A DNA stretch of 52,270 nt, taken from positions 1 to 52,270 of the forward strand of contig NZ_CAMJCX010000007.1 of the NCBI RefSeq assembly GCF_946404245.1, given 5' to 3'. Shown here one piece after another: positions 1 through 9,435 of this stretch (position 1 is the first letter of the stretch; each line of letters starts with the position of its first letter). The notes under the pieces were generated by a model. That model saw only the letters and a list, made by a program, of their open reading frames with translations. It had not been told where the DNA came from and did no database searches. The position numbers and the translations under genes are program-made. The stretch comes from an uncultured Methanobrevibacter sp. (GTDB taxonomy: Archaea; Methanobacteriota; Methanobacteria; Methanobacteriales; Methanobacteriaceae).

Positions 1-1100
1 TATTCACTGTCAAGCTCGGCAAATCTGTTGCAGTGTTCAATAATGTTTTCGGTTGAACGGTAATTGGTTTTCAGATTAATCTCTTCAACTTCTATTCCCA
101 AACGTTCGCTTACTCTTTTCTTGTAGTTGGTAAACAGATCCACGGTAGCTCCTCTGAAACGGTACAGTGACTGGTCGTCATCTCCAACAACCGTGATGCT
201 GCCGTCATTTTTGAGGGCTGATTCCGCAATGGTGAAATAAATATCCTCCTGAATCAGGTTTGTATCCTGATATTCGTCAATCAGAACAATCTTTATCTCA
301 TCTAAAAACTCCTCCAGATTATTGTTTTTGAGTTTTTCAAGAAATGTTGATTCAAGCATGGAAAAATCAATGGTATGTCTGTCTTTTAGCGTGTTTTCAT
401 ATTCCCTGATGCAATCCAGGGCCATTTTGGCTCCCTTGTTTTCTTCAGCAATTCGGTAAAGTTCATCAAAGTCGACCTGGTCATAATAAATTCTGTTTTT
501 AATTTCAATGAGTATCTCGCTCATTCTTGCAGGTTCCTGAAGTTTTGCCAGACCTTTTAATTCTTTGAGATATTCCACAAGGTCCTTATCAAGATATTTT
601 TCGTCTTTAATGAGGATTTTAATCATTGCTGAGTTTGCAACAAAGTCTTCGATAACTACAGGCTGTGTTTCTCCTGGATGCTTGTACTTTCTAAGCAGTT
701 CTTCAGCCACGCTGTCTGTTGTGCCTATGTTAATCTGGTTAAAATCAATCTGTTCGATTTTTAGTATCTTTGCAATATCGTCAAAGTCATCCTCGTCAAG
801 TGCGCTGGTCAGGTAGTTTTTGATTTCATCTCCCCAGCCTAAAATTCTTGAATACAGCTCTTCCGCCGCTTTTCTTGTAAATGTTGTAGCCAATATTTCA
901 CTTGGGTCAATGTCGTCAACAAATATGTATTTCAATATTTTAAGCACCATAACTGTTGTTTTCCCGGAACCCGGTCCGGCTACAATAAAAAGGGATTTGT
1001 AACTTTCAGACAGTATTGCCTTTTTCTGGTCTTCATTTGAAGAAATGTCTCTTTTAAGTATATTCACTACAATGTCTTCAAATTCCTCATATGAAATCAT
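1..1100 (-). CDS. UvrD/PcrA-type superfamily 1 DNA helicase, C-terminus beyond window
   Basis: The gene starts at the ATG complementary to 1098-1100 and stays open to the window edge, so about 366 N-terminal residues are visible and the C-terminus is missing. Translation gives a Walker A motif AGPGSGKTT near residues 41-49, then TTFTRKAAEELYSRI (motif Ia). IDEYQDTN (motif II) lies near residue 272, followed by VVGDDDQSLYRFRGA (motif III region) and NYRST (motif IV). This order is diagnostic of SF1A 3'-5' helicases such as UvrD, PcrA and Rep, which unwind DNA in repair and clear replication blocks. It is divergent from the DUF1998 helicase across a 310-bp spacer. Family is certain from the motifs; the exact subfamily cannot be fixed without the C-terminal half. 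Confidence 0.9.
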   Translation of the reverse strand, partial: MISYEEFEDIVVNILKRDISSNEDQKKAILSESYKSLFIVAGPGSGKTTVMVLKILKYIFVDDIDPSEILATTFTRKAAEELYSRILGWGDEIKNYLTSALDEDDFDDIAKILKIEQIDFNQINIGTTDSVAEELLRKYKHPGETQPVVIEDFVANSAMIKILIKDEKYLDKDLVEYLKELKGLAKLQEPARMSEILIEIKNRIYYDQVDFDELYRIAEENKGAKMALDCIREYENTLKDRHTIDFSMLESTFLEKLKNNNLEEFLDEIKIVLIDEYQDTNLIQEDIYFTIAESALKNDGSITVVGDDDQSLYRFRGATVDLFTNYKKRVSERLGIEVEEINLKTNYRSTENIIEHCNRFAELDSE

Positions 1101-1410
1101 TTTTTCCCTCGTAATCTATAATATTAAATTTATGTTTTTATCTATTTAATAAAGTAATTGCGAGAGCATTTGATGAGTAATTTAAATTAATGAAAATCTT
1201 TCAATGAAAACAATTATTAATTTATAAAAATATAGTATAATTATGGAAAATTAATTTTTTCCATAATATGCATATTTAGTTAGGAAATATCTTTTTCCTA
1301 ACTTCATTGATATGTTGCTTTTTTCTTTATTAATTATTTTTAAAATTAACGAATATTTTAAATATTATTTAGATTTAAAATATATTTGTTAATTTTATTG
1401 AGCTGTTATT
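1101..1410. other. AT-rich divergent promoter region with two inverted repeats
   Basis: No gene is seen in this 310-bp spacer between two divergent helicase genes. It holds two perfect inverted repeats: TATGGAAAA at 1242-1250 with TTTTCCATA at 1257-1265, and AGTTAGGAAA at 1278-1287 with TTTCCTAACT at 1294-1303. Both carry a GGAAA/TTTCC core. Because they lie upstream of both genes they are unlikely to be ordinary gene-end terminators. Operator sites or a small structured RNA are possible. The remainder is low-complexity A/T containing candidate TATA elements. Confidence 0.5.
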
Positions 1411-4290
1411 ATGTCTGAGCCTAACAATATTGATATGTTTAAGAATGATGTCCGTTACAGGGATAATATTGCGCATGTTGAGACAATACCAGCCAAAAAA
1501 GCCAGTTTCAAAAAGGTTGAAAATTTAAATGAAAAAATCATAGAATATTTGGATTCCAGGGGCGTTAAGCTATATACTCATCAGGCGGAAACCTATGAGG
1601 CCATAAAAAACGATGAAAATGTAATTATCACAACACCCACTGCATCAGGAAAAACTCTGGCTTTTAACTTGCCTATTATGGAGACCATGATTGAGGACAT
1701 GGAGGCAACAGCTCTATATATCTATCCTGCAAAAGCCCTTTCAAATGACCAGCTCCATGTTTTGGAAAATCTTGAAAGGGAGCTTGAAATTGATATAAAG
1801 CCAAGGACATATGACGGTGACACTCCAAGGGCTGATAAAAAGGGAATCAGGGAAAAATCAAGAATTGTTCTGACAAATCCATATCAGCTGCATCTTATTT
1901 TATCATGGCACCATCAGTGGAGCCGGTTTTACAAAAACCTGAAATATATAGTAATTGACGAATCACATTACTACAAGGGAGTATTCGGGTCCAATGTTGC
2001 ATTTCTGATTAAAAGATTGAAAAGGATTGCAAACTTTTACGGTTCAAATCCTCAGTTTATCCTGTCATCAGCCACTTTGGCCAATCCTCTGGAGTTGGCT
2101 AACAGACTGACCGGAGAAGAATTCAGTCTGGTTGATGAGGACGCATCCCCTAGCGGTGAGAAGGACTTTATTTTATACAATCCCTTTAAAAACTACAGAA
2201 GAAACAAGGTGAACATGCAGAATGCACCTTCTGTTCACATGGAAACTGAAAACATTTTTATTTACATGATGCTTAAGGGAATTCAGACATTATGCTTCAC
2301 TGTTTCAAGAAAAACAACAGAACTAATTGCAATGTGGGCTAAAAAAGACATGACTCAGATTAAAGGAAAGTTGGCCCATAGAATCGCCGCCTATCGTGCA
2401 GGTTATCAGGCTCAGGAGAGACGTGAAATCGAAGACGGCCTTAAAAGCGGAAAATATTTGGGAGTGACATGCACAAACGCTCTTGAACTGGGTATCAATA
2501 TAGGCTCTTTGGATGCAGTCATAATCTCAGGTTATCCTGGAACCATGATTTCCACCTGGCAGCAGTCAGGAAGGGCAGGCAGAAGCAATCAGAAATCATT
2601 GGCTATTCTAATAGCTTTTGAAAATCAGCTAGACCAGTATTTCATGAACAACCCCAAGTTTTTCTTTGACAAGCCCCATGAAAATGCAATCATCGATTTG
2701 ACAAATCCTATTTTGCAGGAGGCACATATATTGTGCGCCGCTAAGGAGCTGCCAATCAAAAAGGGTGAAGTTAAAAAATACTTCGGAATCGATGAGAAGA
2801 TTCTGGACGATTTGGTTGCCAAAAAGGATCTGCATAAGAATTTCCGTGGGGATTACATGTATCCGTATGATGACAATCCTGCAATGGACCATTCACTTGA
2901 CCAGATTTCAGGCCAGGAATTTAAGGTAATGAACAACGGAAGGCTGCTTGAGACAATGGAAAGGTCTCAGGTATACAGGGAGGCTCACGAAGGTGCAATT
3001 CTCATCAACAAGGGCGATACCTATGTCGTAAATGGGGTAAATCTTAAGAACGGATTTGTCAATGTCAGCCAAAAGACAGTGGATTACCATACGATGGTTT
3101 TAAATAAGACAGACATCAACATCGAAAGGAAAATATCCAAGACAAGGTATGGCGGATTGACAATACACTTCGGTGAGCTGACAGTACGTGAGGATTATTT
3201 CAAATATAAGAAAATGCAATTTTCAAAAGCTATAGGTACTTATCCGCTTGATTTGCCTCCGTTAAAGTTCACAACCAAGGGATTATGGTTTACCATTCCA
3301 AAACAGGTAAAGGACACTCTTGAAGACATGTTTCCAAATGAGGAGGAAGTGTTTGCAGGAGGCCTTCACGGTGCAGAGCATGCCTTGATTGGACTGTTTC
3401 CGCTTCATACTATGTGTGACAGGTTTGACATTGGAGGCCTTTCAACAAATTACCATGAGGACACTCAGGAAGCAACAATATTTATTTATGACGGTTATGC
3501 AGGTGGAATAGGTATCTGTGAAAAGGCGGTTGATGTGTTCGTTGATTTGCTTGATTCTACAATTGACCTGCTTGAAAACTGCAATTGTAAAAGCGGATGT
3601 CCTTCTTGCATTTACTCTCCGAAATGCGGAAACGATAACAAGCCACTTCACAAAAACGCAACAAAATACATTCTTAACTACATGAGACAGCTGATTTCCA
3701 ATGAAAAAACTGTTGAAAAGGAAATGGTTGAAACAACAGTTCACCAAAATGAGGATGATGATGTTGAAGGGTTATTTGATGAGGCTTTAACTCTGTTTAA
3801 TGAGGGCGACTATTCCACCTCTAAGGATATTTTAAACAATATATTGGCTGTCGATAAAAAACATGTAAATTCACTTGCCCTGATGGCTCAAATATTGTAT
3901 AATCAGGACCAAAGGGATATTGCACTATATTTTGTTAAAAAAGCATTGTCTTTGGATAGGTCAAATGAAATAGCTAACGAATTGGACGTGCTACTTTCTT
4001 CAAAGCCAAAAAATGAAGAAGTTAATGTTGAGGTTGAATCCTTGGATGACATTGATGTGATGTATGAGGAGGCATATGATTTGTATGACCAGGGGGATTT
4101 GGAAACCTCTTCAGAGATTCTGGAAAAGATTTTAAGCTTTGATGATAGAAATGCCGATGCACTTGCACTTATGGGATTGATATATTACAATTCAGGAATA
4201 TTTCCAAAAGCAGTTGAGTATTACAGAAAAGCATCAAAAATAAATAAAAATGGTGAAATGGTTAAAGAGTTAAAAATGAGGGTAGTTTAA
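1411..4290 (+). CDS. DEAD/DEAH helicase with DUF1998 domain (MrfA/Hrq1-like) and C-terminal TPR tail
   Basis: A 959-residue superfamily 2 helicase. Walker A TPTASGKT is at residues 75-82, the DESH box at 183-186, LSSATLA is motif III, and QQSGRAGRS is motif VI. A cysteine cluster at C724, C726, C730, C733 and C739 is the DUF1998 metal-binding signature of the MrfA (YprA)/Hrq1 group, where MrfA works in bacterial mitomycin-lesion repair. Residues from about 780 to 959 contain tandem TPR-like helical repeats (for example ALALMGLIYYNSGIFPKAVEYY), an addition not usual for this family (MrfA is about 750 residues). It stops one base before the convergent reductase gene. A DNA repair role is inferred from the family; the TPR tail suggests a protein partner. 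Confidence 0.85.
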   Translation: MSEPNNIDMFKNDVRYRDNIAHVETIPAKKASFKKVENLNEKIIEYLDSRGVKLYTHQAETYEAIKNDENVIITTPTASGKTLAFNLPIMETMIEDMEATALYIYPAKALSNDQLHVLENLERELEIDIKPRTYDGDTPRADKKGIREKSRIVLTNPYQLHLILSWHHQWSRFYKNLKYIVIDESHYYKGVFGSNVAFLIKRLKRIANFYGSNPQFILSSATLANPLELANRLTGEEFSLVDEDASPSGEKDFILYNPFKNYRRNKVNMQNAPSVHMETENIFIYMMLKGIQTLCFTVSRKTTELIAMWAKKDMTQIKGKLAHRIAAYRAGYQAQERREIEDGLKSGKYLGVTCTNALELGINIGSLDAVIISGYPGTMISTWQQSGRAGRSNQKSLAILIAFENQLDQYFMNNPKFFFDKPHENAIIDLTNPILQEAHILCAAKELPIKKGEVKKYFGIDEKILDDLVAKKDLHKNFRGDYMYPYDDNPAMDHSLDQISGQEFKVMNNGRLLETMERSQVYREAHEGAILINKGDTYVVNGVNLKNGFVNVSQKTVDYHTMVLNKTDINIERKISKTRYGGLTIHFGELTVREDYFKYKKMQFSKAIGTYPLDLPPLKFTTKGLWFTIPKQVKDTLEDMFPNEEEVFAGGLHGAEHALIGLFPLHTMCDRFDIGGLSTNYHEDTQEATIFIYDGYAGGIGICEKAVDVFVDLLDSTIDLLENCNCKSGCPSCIYSPKCGNDNKPLHKNATKYILNYMRQLISNEKTVEKEMVETTVHQNEDDDVEGLFDEALTLFNEGDYSTSKDILNNILAVDKKHVNSLALMAQILYNQDQRDIALYFVKKALSLDRSNEIANELDVLLSSKPKNEEVNVEVESLDDIDVMYEEAYDLYDQGDLETSSEILEKILSFDDRNADALALMGLIYYNSGIFPKAVEYYRKASKINKNGEMVKELKMRVV

Positions 4291-5430
4291 CTATCCGTAA
4301 GGTGTAAAGCCCGCTTCAAAGTGTTCACAAACTTTTTCTAATTCTTCAGGAATGTCGATTTGTTGTGTACAGTGGTCAAGACAGGTTCCGCAGTATGTAC
4401 AGTCTTCAGCAGGTACTTTTTCTTCACTTAATTTGTCGTAATATAATCTGTAATTGTTGTATTCCGGCTGAATTTTACTCAGGTTATACAGGTTGAAATA
4501 TTCTGGTATCGGAATCATTTCAGGGCAGGCTTTAACACAGTATCCGCATTCACTGCATGGAACTGCAACTGTTTCTTTAAGTTTCAAAGCCATTCTTTCT
4601 AAAAATTCATTTTCCTCATCACTTAAAACTTCAAAATTCTCAAAGGTATCGCAGTTGTCGAGAAGATCTTCCATCTTGTTCATACCACTTAAGACAATTT
4701 TTACATGTTCCAGGGATGCGCAGAATCTCAATGCAAAGCTTGCAATTGATTTGTCCGGATTGAACTTTTTAAACTCTGATTTTATCTCGTCGTTTGTATT
4801 TACAATAACTCCTCCTTTTAGAGGTTCCATTACATAAACGTCAAGGCCATGTTCAACACATATTTCATAGCATTTGCGAGCTTCGATTGCAGGGTCTTCC
4901 CAATCAAGATAATTAAGTTCTAGCTGAACGACATCCAACATGTCGCCGTATTTGTCCAAAACCTTTTTCAGGAGTTTTGAATTGTCATGGAAACTGAAAC
5001 CTATTTTTTTAGCAATTCCGTCTTCTTTCATTTTTTTAACGTATTCAAAGGTGTTGTACTTTTCAGCAAGTTTTAACCATGGCACGTTAATGTTGTGGAT
5101 GAAAAACACGTCAAAATAGTCGATTCCTAATCTTTCAAGCATTTCATTGACAAATTTTTCATTGTCATCCTCTGATGTCAGTGCCCAGGTTGGCATCTTG
5201 TCACAGATTTGAAATGACTCTCTAGGATATCTTTCAACGACTGCTTTCCTGATGGCCACTTCACTAACTCCATTGTGATAAGCATAAGAAGTATCGAAGT
5301 AGTTAAAGCCTTTTTCCATATAAATGTCAACCATTTCGTTGAATAGGTCTTGGTCGATTTTTGTAGGGTCATTCGCGTCGGTTTGCGGAAGCCTCATGCA
5401 TCCGAAACCAAATTTTGATTTGTAAGTCAT
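4291..5430 (-). CDS. Aldo/keto reductase with C-terminal 4Fe-4S ferredoxin domain
   Basis: A 379-residue protein with an aldo/keto reductase barrel and a ferredoxin-like tail. The start shows GFGCMRLP, then FDTSYAYHNG, which carries the Asp and Tyr of the active site; ICDKMP supplies the Lys and FFIHNIN the His region. The tail has CSECGYCVKAC and CTYCGTCLDHC, two cysteine sets that should bind two 4Fe-4S clusters. This architecture is common in anaerobes, where substrates are mostly unknown. The cluster domain suggests that electrons come from ferredoxin or a similar carrier rather than only NAD(P)H (inference). It is divergent from hypA and touches the end of the DUF1998 helicase gene. Confidence 0.88.
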   Translation of the reverse strand: MTYKSKFGFGCMRLPQTDANDPTKIDQDLFNEMVDIYMEKGFNYFDTSYAYHNGVSEVAIRKAVVERYPRESFQICDKMPTWALTSEDDNEKFVNEMLERLGIDYFDVFFIHNINVPWLKLAEKYNTFEYVKKMKEDGIAKKIGFSFHDNSKLLKKVLDKYGDMLDVVQLELNYLDWEDPAIEARKCYEICVEHGLDVYVMEPLKGGVIVNTNDEIKSEFKKFNPDKSIASFALRFCASLEHVKIVLSGMNKMEDLLDNCDTFENFEVLSDEENEFLERMALKLKETVAVPCSECGYCVKACPEMIPIPEYFNLYNLSKIQPEYNNYRLYYDKLSEEKVPAEDCTYCGTCLDHCTQQIDIPEELEKVCEHFEAGFTPYG

Positions 5431-5481
5431 AATCTATCTCCAAATAATAATTGGATATATATTTATCACAATCAATATTTA

Positions 5482-5502
5482 ACTGTTGTTAATTGCAACA
5501 GT
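5482..5502. promoter_or_regulatory. Inverted repeat between the reductase gene and hypA
   Basis: ACTGTTG at 5482-5488 is matched by CAACAGT at 5496-5502 around a 7-base spacer, about 115 bases upstream of hypA and 52 bases upstream of the reductase start. Such a dyad in a divergent promoter region could be a repressor site. The assignment rests only on symmetry and location. Confidence 0.3.
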
Positions 5503-5617
5503 GTAACATTTTTTTTCATGTGTCAGTATTACTGCAATATTTGCCAAATATTAAATACTTTTATTAATAGATAAAACCAAATTTATAATATTAATATTTA
5601 TAAAAAGGAGAAATAAA

Positions 5618-5995
5618 ATGCATGAATTATCTATGGCTCAGGGTATTATTAATGCGGTTATAGACACTGCAGAAGCTAATAATGCTACTGAAGTTAATGA
5701 AGTTACTATTGAACTTGGTAGGTTAGCAATGGTTAATCCCGAACAGTTAAAATTTATTTTAGGAGTTCTGGTTGAGAATACCATTGTTGAAGATGCTGAA
5801 ATCATATTTGATGAGATTCCTGTAGAGGTTAAATGTGCTAACTGCGGATTCCATGGAGATGCTATTCTTGACGACAAGGATCATTATGCTCCGATGGTTA
5901 AATGTCCTGAGTGTGATAGTTTAGCGGTTGAAATTCTCAATGGAAGAGATATTGTTGTTAAAAATATTGTTATTGAAAAACCTGATGATAACTAA
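5618..5995 (+). CDS. hypA: Hydrogenase maturation nickel metallochaperone HypA
   Basis: A 125-residue HypA, the small protein that, with HypB, delivers nickel to [NiFe]-hydrogenases. It begins MHELSMAQGI, with His2 as the conserved nickel ligand. It carries CANCG and CPECD, the paired CxxC motifs that form the structural zinc site. Length matches the family (about 115-130 residues). A ribosome binding site AAGGAG sits just upstream of the ATG. hypB follows after 19 bases, so the two form one transcription unit. Confidence 0.96.
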   Translation: MHELSMAQGIINAVIDTAEANNATEVNEVTIELGRLAMVNPEQLKFILGVLVENTIVEDAEIIFDEIPVEVKCANCGFHGDAILDDKDHYAPMVKCPECDSLAVEILNGRDIVVKNIVIEKPDDN

Positions 5996-6014
5996 CTAGA
6001 ATGGGGTGAAAACT

Positions 6015-6668
6015 ATGCATATGATAGCTGATGTTGAAATTGAAAAAAATATCATGGACGCTAATAAGAAATTAGCTGATAAAAACTTAAAAAATCTTGA
6101 AGATAACGGAATTTTCTGTGTTGACTTTGTTGGAGCAATAGGATCCGGTAAAACAACATTGATTGAAGAAATTATCGATAATACTGACTATAAAATTGGT
6201 GTTCTTGCAGGAGATGTGATCTCCAAATTTGATGCAGAACGTATCAAATCACATAATGTTCCTGTAGAAGGATTAAACACAGGTAAAGAATGTCATCTTG
6301 ATGCTCATTTAGTAGGTCATGGTCTTCATGATTTGCCATTGGAAGATTTAGATGTTGTAATCATTGAAAATGTGGGTAACCTGATTTGTCCTGTTGACTT
6401 TGAATTAGGTTCACACATGAGAATTGTTGTCGTCAGCGTAACTGAAGGAGACGACACTGTAGAAAAACATCCAATCATTTTCCAGACTTCCGATGTAATT
6501 GTTATCAATAAAATTGATTTGGCTGAAGCTGTCGGCGCAGATGTTGACAAGATGGTGGCTGATGCTAAAAAATTAAACCCTAACGTTAAAGTCATTACCT
6601 CTAATTTAAAAGATGGTGATGGATTGGATGAAATTATTCAAGCTATTGAAGAAAAGAAAAATAATTAA
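6015..6668 (+). CDS. hypB: Hydrogenase maturation GTPase HypB
   Basis: HypB is the GTPase that drives nickel insertion into hydrogenase. The P-loop GAIGSGKTT, the metal-site segment GKECHLDAH and the guanine-specificity motif NKIDL are all present, and the length (217 residues) is typical of HypB without a His-rich nickel-storage stretch. A GTG at 6006 is also in frame, but GGGGTGA at 6003-6009 looks like the ribosome binding site for the ATG at 6015, so I place the start there. It is cotranscribed with hypA and probably with the DUF354 gene 23 bases downstream. Confidence 0.94.
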   Translation: MHMIADVEIEKNIMDANKKLADKNLKNLEDNGIFCVDFVGAIGSGKTTLIEEIIDNTDYKIGVLAGDVISKFDAERIKSHNVPVEGLNTGKECHLDAHLVGHGLHDLPLEDLDVVIIENVGNLICPVDFELGSHMRIVVVSVTEGDDTVEKHPIIFQTSDVIVINKIDLAEAVGADVDKMVADAKKLNPNVKVITSNLKDGDGLDEIIQAIEEKKNN

Positions 6669-6691
6669 AATTTTTTAAATAAGGTGGTTTC

Positions 6692-7723
6692 ATGAAAGTA
6701 TGGATAGATATCTCAAATGCGCCTCACGTAAGGTTCTTTAAGGATGTTATCAAATATTTGGAAGCTGAAGGTGAGGATGTAATTGTTACAGCAAGACAAT
6801 TTGGAGATATCCATAAATTAATGGAAATGTATGATATTGACTTCATTTCAGTCGGAAAGCATGGAGTCAGTTTATATGATAAATTAAGAGAAAGCACATC
6901 AAGAGTCTATAATCTTGTTGATGTTATACATGATGAAAAGGTGGATGTTGCCCTTAGCAAGCATTCTATTGAGCTTCCTAGAATCGCATTCGGTTTAGGA
7001 ATCCCAAGTTTGTACGTTTTAGACAACGAACATGCTCTTGCAGCCAATAAATTGACACTTCCGTTATGTGATAGAATCATTACTCCTAAAATCATTGACA
7101 TGTGGAAATTAATGAAATTTGGAGCTGACCCGAACACTATCATATCCTATAATGGAACCTCTGAATTAATGCATTTTAAAAGTTTTGAATATAATGATAA
7201 TGTCTTCAATGAATTGGATTTGGATTTAAAACATCAAAAAACCATATTGATGAGACCTGAACCTTCCCTCGCATCATATCTTGATGCTGACTGCAGAAAA
7301 TCTGTCTTGTCTCCAATAGTTGATGAGTTAAAGAATGTTGCAAACATTTTGGTTCTCCCACGTTTCAAGGAACAGGCGGAAATCTTCGAAGGTATTGAAA
7401 ATGTCCATATCCTAAAACCTCCGGTAGACACATCCAGTATAATTAAAAAATCTGATCTGGTCATTGGTGCTGGTGGAACAATGAATAGGGAAGCTGCAAT
7501 ATTGCAAACTCCTGTTATTTCATGTTATCCTGGTGAAACATTATCTGTAGACCAATATTACATAAATCAAGGTTTAATGTACAGGTCAATTGATACCGAT
7601 GAGGTAATCAATAAGGCATTGGATTTCATTGTCAATCCTCATGAACCTATTGACATCAAAACTGATGATTTGTTCCAAGTCATTATAGATAACTTATATG
7701 ATTTGGCAAAAAATGGTAAATAA
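6692..7723 (+). CDS. DUF354 family protein (glycosyltransferase-like fold)
   Basis: A 343-residue protein starting MKVWIDISNAPHVRFFK, which is characteristic of the archaeal DUF354 family. This family is distantly related to UDP-GlcNAc 2-epimerase/MurG-type GT-B folds. The C-terminal half has DLVIGAGGTMNREAA and TPVISCYPGE, which resemble the nucleotide-sugar binding loop of that fold. No enzyme activity is established to my knowledge. A GGTGG ribosome binding site precedes the ATG. It closely follows hypB, but a link to hydrogenase maturation is unlikely; a role in surface polysaccharide or glycolipid synthesis is an inference. Confidence 0.82.
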   Translation: MKVWIDISNAPHVRFFKDVIKYLEAEGEDVIVTARQFGDIHKLMEMYDIDFISVGKHGVSLYDKLRESTSRVYNLVDVIHDEKVDVALSKHSIELPRIAFGLGIPSLYVLDNEHALAANKLTLPLCDRIITPKIIDMWKLMKFGADPNTIISYNGTSELMHFKSFEYNDNVFNELDLDLKHQKTILMRPEPSLASYLDADCRKSVLSPIVDELKNVANILVLPRFKEQAEIFEGIENVHILKPPVDTSSIIKKSDLVIGAGGTMNREAAILQTPVISCYPGETLSVDQYYINQGLMYRSIDTDEVINKALDFIVNPHEPIDIKTDDLFQVIIDNLYDLAKNGK

Positions 7724-7775
7724 TTATATAGTAATAACTTCAAATATTAATTTGATATTTGAATTAATTTTTTTT

Positions 7776-7848
<73 letters not shown>

Positions 7849-7881
7849 TTTTTTAAATAAAGTGAAAATTGTGATTATAGT

Positions 7882-8964
7882 ATGTTATTAATTGCTCAAA
7901 ATCATTTACAATTAATTGTAGAAATGGGATTAATGTTATTTGTGACATTAGTATTTTGTCTTAACCTAATTCCTCTATCATTAAGTGTAGTCACCTTTTT
8001 ATCATTGTTTATTATTGGTGGTTTTACAGTTATTTTTGGAGCAGATATTCTTCTTTTGATAATATCTTCCAGTCAAGCGGAATTTACTCACCCATTTGGA
8101 CCAATTGCGCTTTTAGGAGCAGTGGCTGCATTAGCATCGCTGAAGGTCATGAAGGAATCGGGTGTTGATATAAGGCCTTTAAGGCGTTTTGTAATATTGT
8201 TCATTATAGGTATTACAGTATTCGGTGGATTAATGCACAGGTCTTTCTTGTTATTATGGATTTTAGGACTGTTCTTCGGTTATTTAATTATATCCAAATC
8301 TTTCAGGGAAAAATCCATATTGACCGGTAGGAGAATCCTGATGTTCTTAGGTGTTGCAGGTATTGGATTTATATTCCTGGAAGTGCTTGCAAGAGTTTCT
8401 GGAATGACCATCTTTTCACCGTTGTTAAGATTAGGCAGGATTGAACAATACTCATTATCCAGTATTAAAACTGTATTGAACAATATACAGCTAATAGGAC
8501 ATAGCGCAGATGCTTCTTATTGGGGAGCTGAAGGTACCGCATTTGCTGAAGGATATATTACCCTGCCAATGCAATTAGTTTTATTCTTTGGTTTGCCATT
8601 TCCAATGTTTTTCGGTATACTGGTTAACCAGAAAGATACAATCGATTATATGCTTCCAGGTATTTTCGGATATGGATTTGACTTTGGATATTTAGGTCTT
8701 ATAGGATTGATGGTGTTTGTTCTTGGAACAATTCTCATAGGATTTAAAATATTAACTGTTTACAGAGAAAAAAGAGAGAAAAATAATAAAAAATACTTGG
8801 GAAGAGAAGTATTATTAACAGGTGCACTTGCTGCATTTTCAGCTCAAGCAGTAATCGGTATGTTTGTATTTAACAGAACAATCAATGGTATGGCACTGTT
8901 AACATTCCTATTTATTGGAGCATTGATTTTAGCGAATGTTGTATCACTTAAGTCAAGATCATAA
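7882..8964 (+). CDS. Polytopic membrane protein, possible oligosaccharide polymerase-like
   Basis: A 360-residue, very hydrophobic protein with about nine or ten predicted membrane segments separated by short charged loops (for example KSFREKS and VYREKREKNNKK). I do not recognise a catalytic motif. The overall pattern, with a longer non-membrane segment near residues 180-230 containing SADASYWGAEGTAFAEGY, is reminiscent of O-antigen polymerase/ligase-type proteins, but this is only resemblance. It lies 33 bases after tRNA-Ala and 11 bases before the DUF1890 gene, in the same direction, so it may head that operon. Confidence 0.6.
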   Translation: MLLIAQNHLQLIVEMGLMLFVTLVFCLNLIPLSLSVVTFLSLFIIGGFTVIFGADILLLIISSSQAEFTHPFGPIALLGAVAALASLKVMKESGVDIRPLRRFVILFIIGITVFGGLMHRSFLLLWILGLFFGYLIISKSFREKSILTGRRILMFLGVAGIGFIFLEVLARVSGMTIFSPLLRLGRIEQYSLSSIKTVLNNIQLIGHSADASYWGAEGTAFAEGYITLPMQLVLFFGLPFPMFFGILVNQKDTIDYMLPGIFGYGFDFGYLGLIGLMVFVLGTILIGFKILTVYREKREKNNKKYLGREVLLTGALAAFSAQAVIGMFVFNRTINGMALLTFLFIGALILANVVSLKSRS

Positions 8965-8975
8965 GAGGTAGTTAT

Positions 8976-9434
8976 ATGAAAGCTTTAGTTTTACTGGGAT
9001 GTCCTGAGACTCCGTCTCAAACTCCCCTGGCGGTTTATGTATTTAATAAATTAACAAAATTAGGTTATGATGTAACAATAGCTGCAAACCCTGCAGCTGC
9101 TAAGTTAGTAAAAATATCTGACCCTGAAGGTTATTATAATCTTAATCTCGTGGATTTGGAAAGAACCTTGGGGGATATTAGCGAAGGCGATTTTGATTTA
9201 TTAGTTGGATTTGTTCACAAAGATGCAGCGGCATCATTTTTCGTAACCTTTGAACAGATATTGCAATGCAAATCATTGGCTCTTGTATTTTCAAGGGATG
9301 CTGATGAGGTTGCAGAATTCGTAAACATGATAGAAGAGAGCGGAAGCAATGCAGTAATAACTGCCGTTAGAGCTTTCCATAATCCTTCACCGATTAAAGT
9401 TAAATTCGATAAAGCAATTAAGGAGTTTGAATAA
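8976..9434 (+). CDS. DUF1890 domain protein
   Basis: A 152-residue protein that I recognise as DUF1890, a family found in methanogens and usually encoded beside DUF1894. It starts MKALVLLGCPETPSQTP and continues with a Rossmann-like alternation of strands and helices (KLGYDVTIAANPAAAKL). Its function is unknown. The operon continues with DUF1894 after one base and then a core methionine synthase overlapping by four bases, so an accessory role in that methyl transfer is a reasonable inference. AGAGGT upstream of the ATG is the ribosome binding site. Confidence 0.8.
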   Translation: MKALVLLGCPETPSQTPLAVYVFNKLTKLGYDVTIAANPAAAKLVKISDPEGYYNLNLVDLERTLGDISEGDFDLLVGFVHKDAAASFFVTFEQILQCKSLALVFSRDADEVAEFVNMIEESGSNAVITAVRAFHNPSPIKVKFDKAIKEFE

Positions 9435-9435
9435 A

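Noticed and set aside
565-1002. Plus-strand frames of 83 and 60 codons at the left edge
   Set aside because: They lie opposite the UvrD-type helicase, whose motifs are unmistakable on the minus strand.
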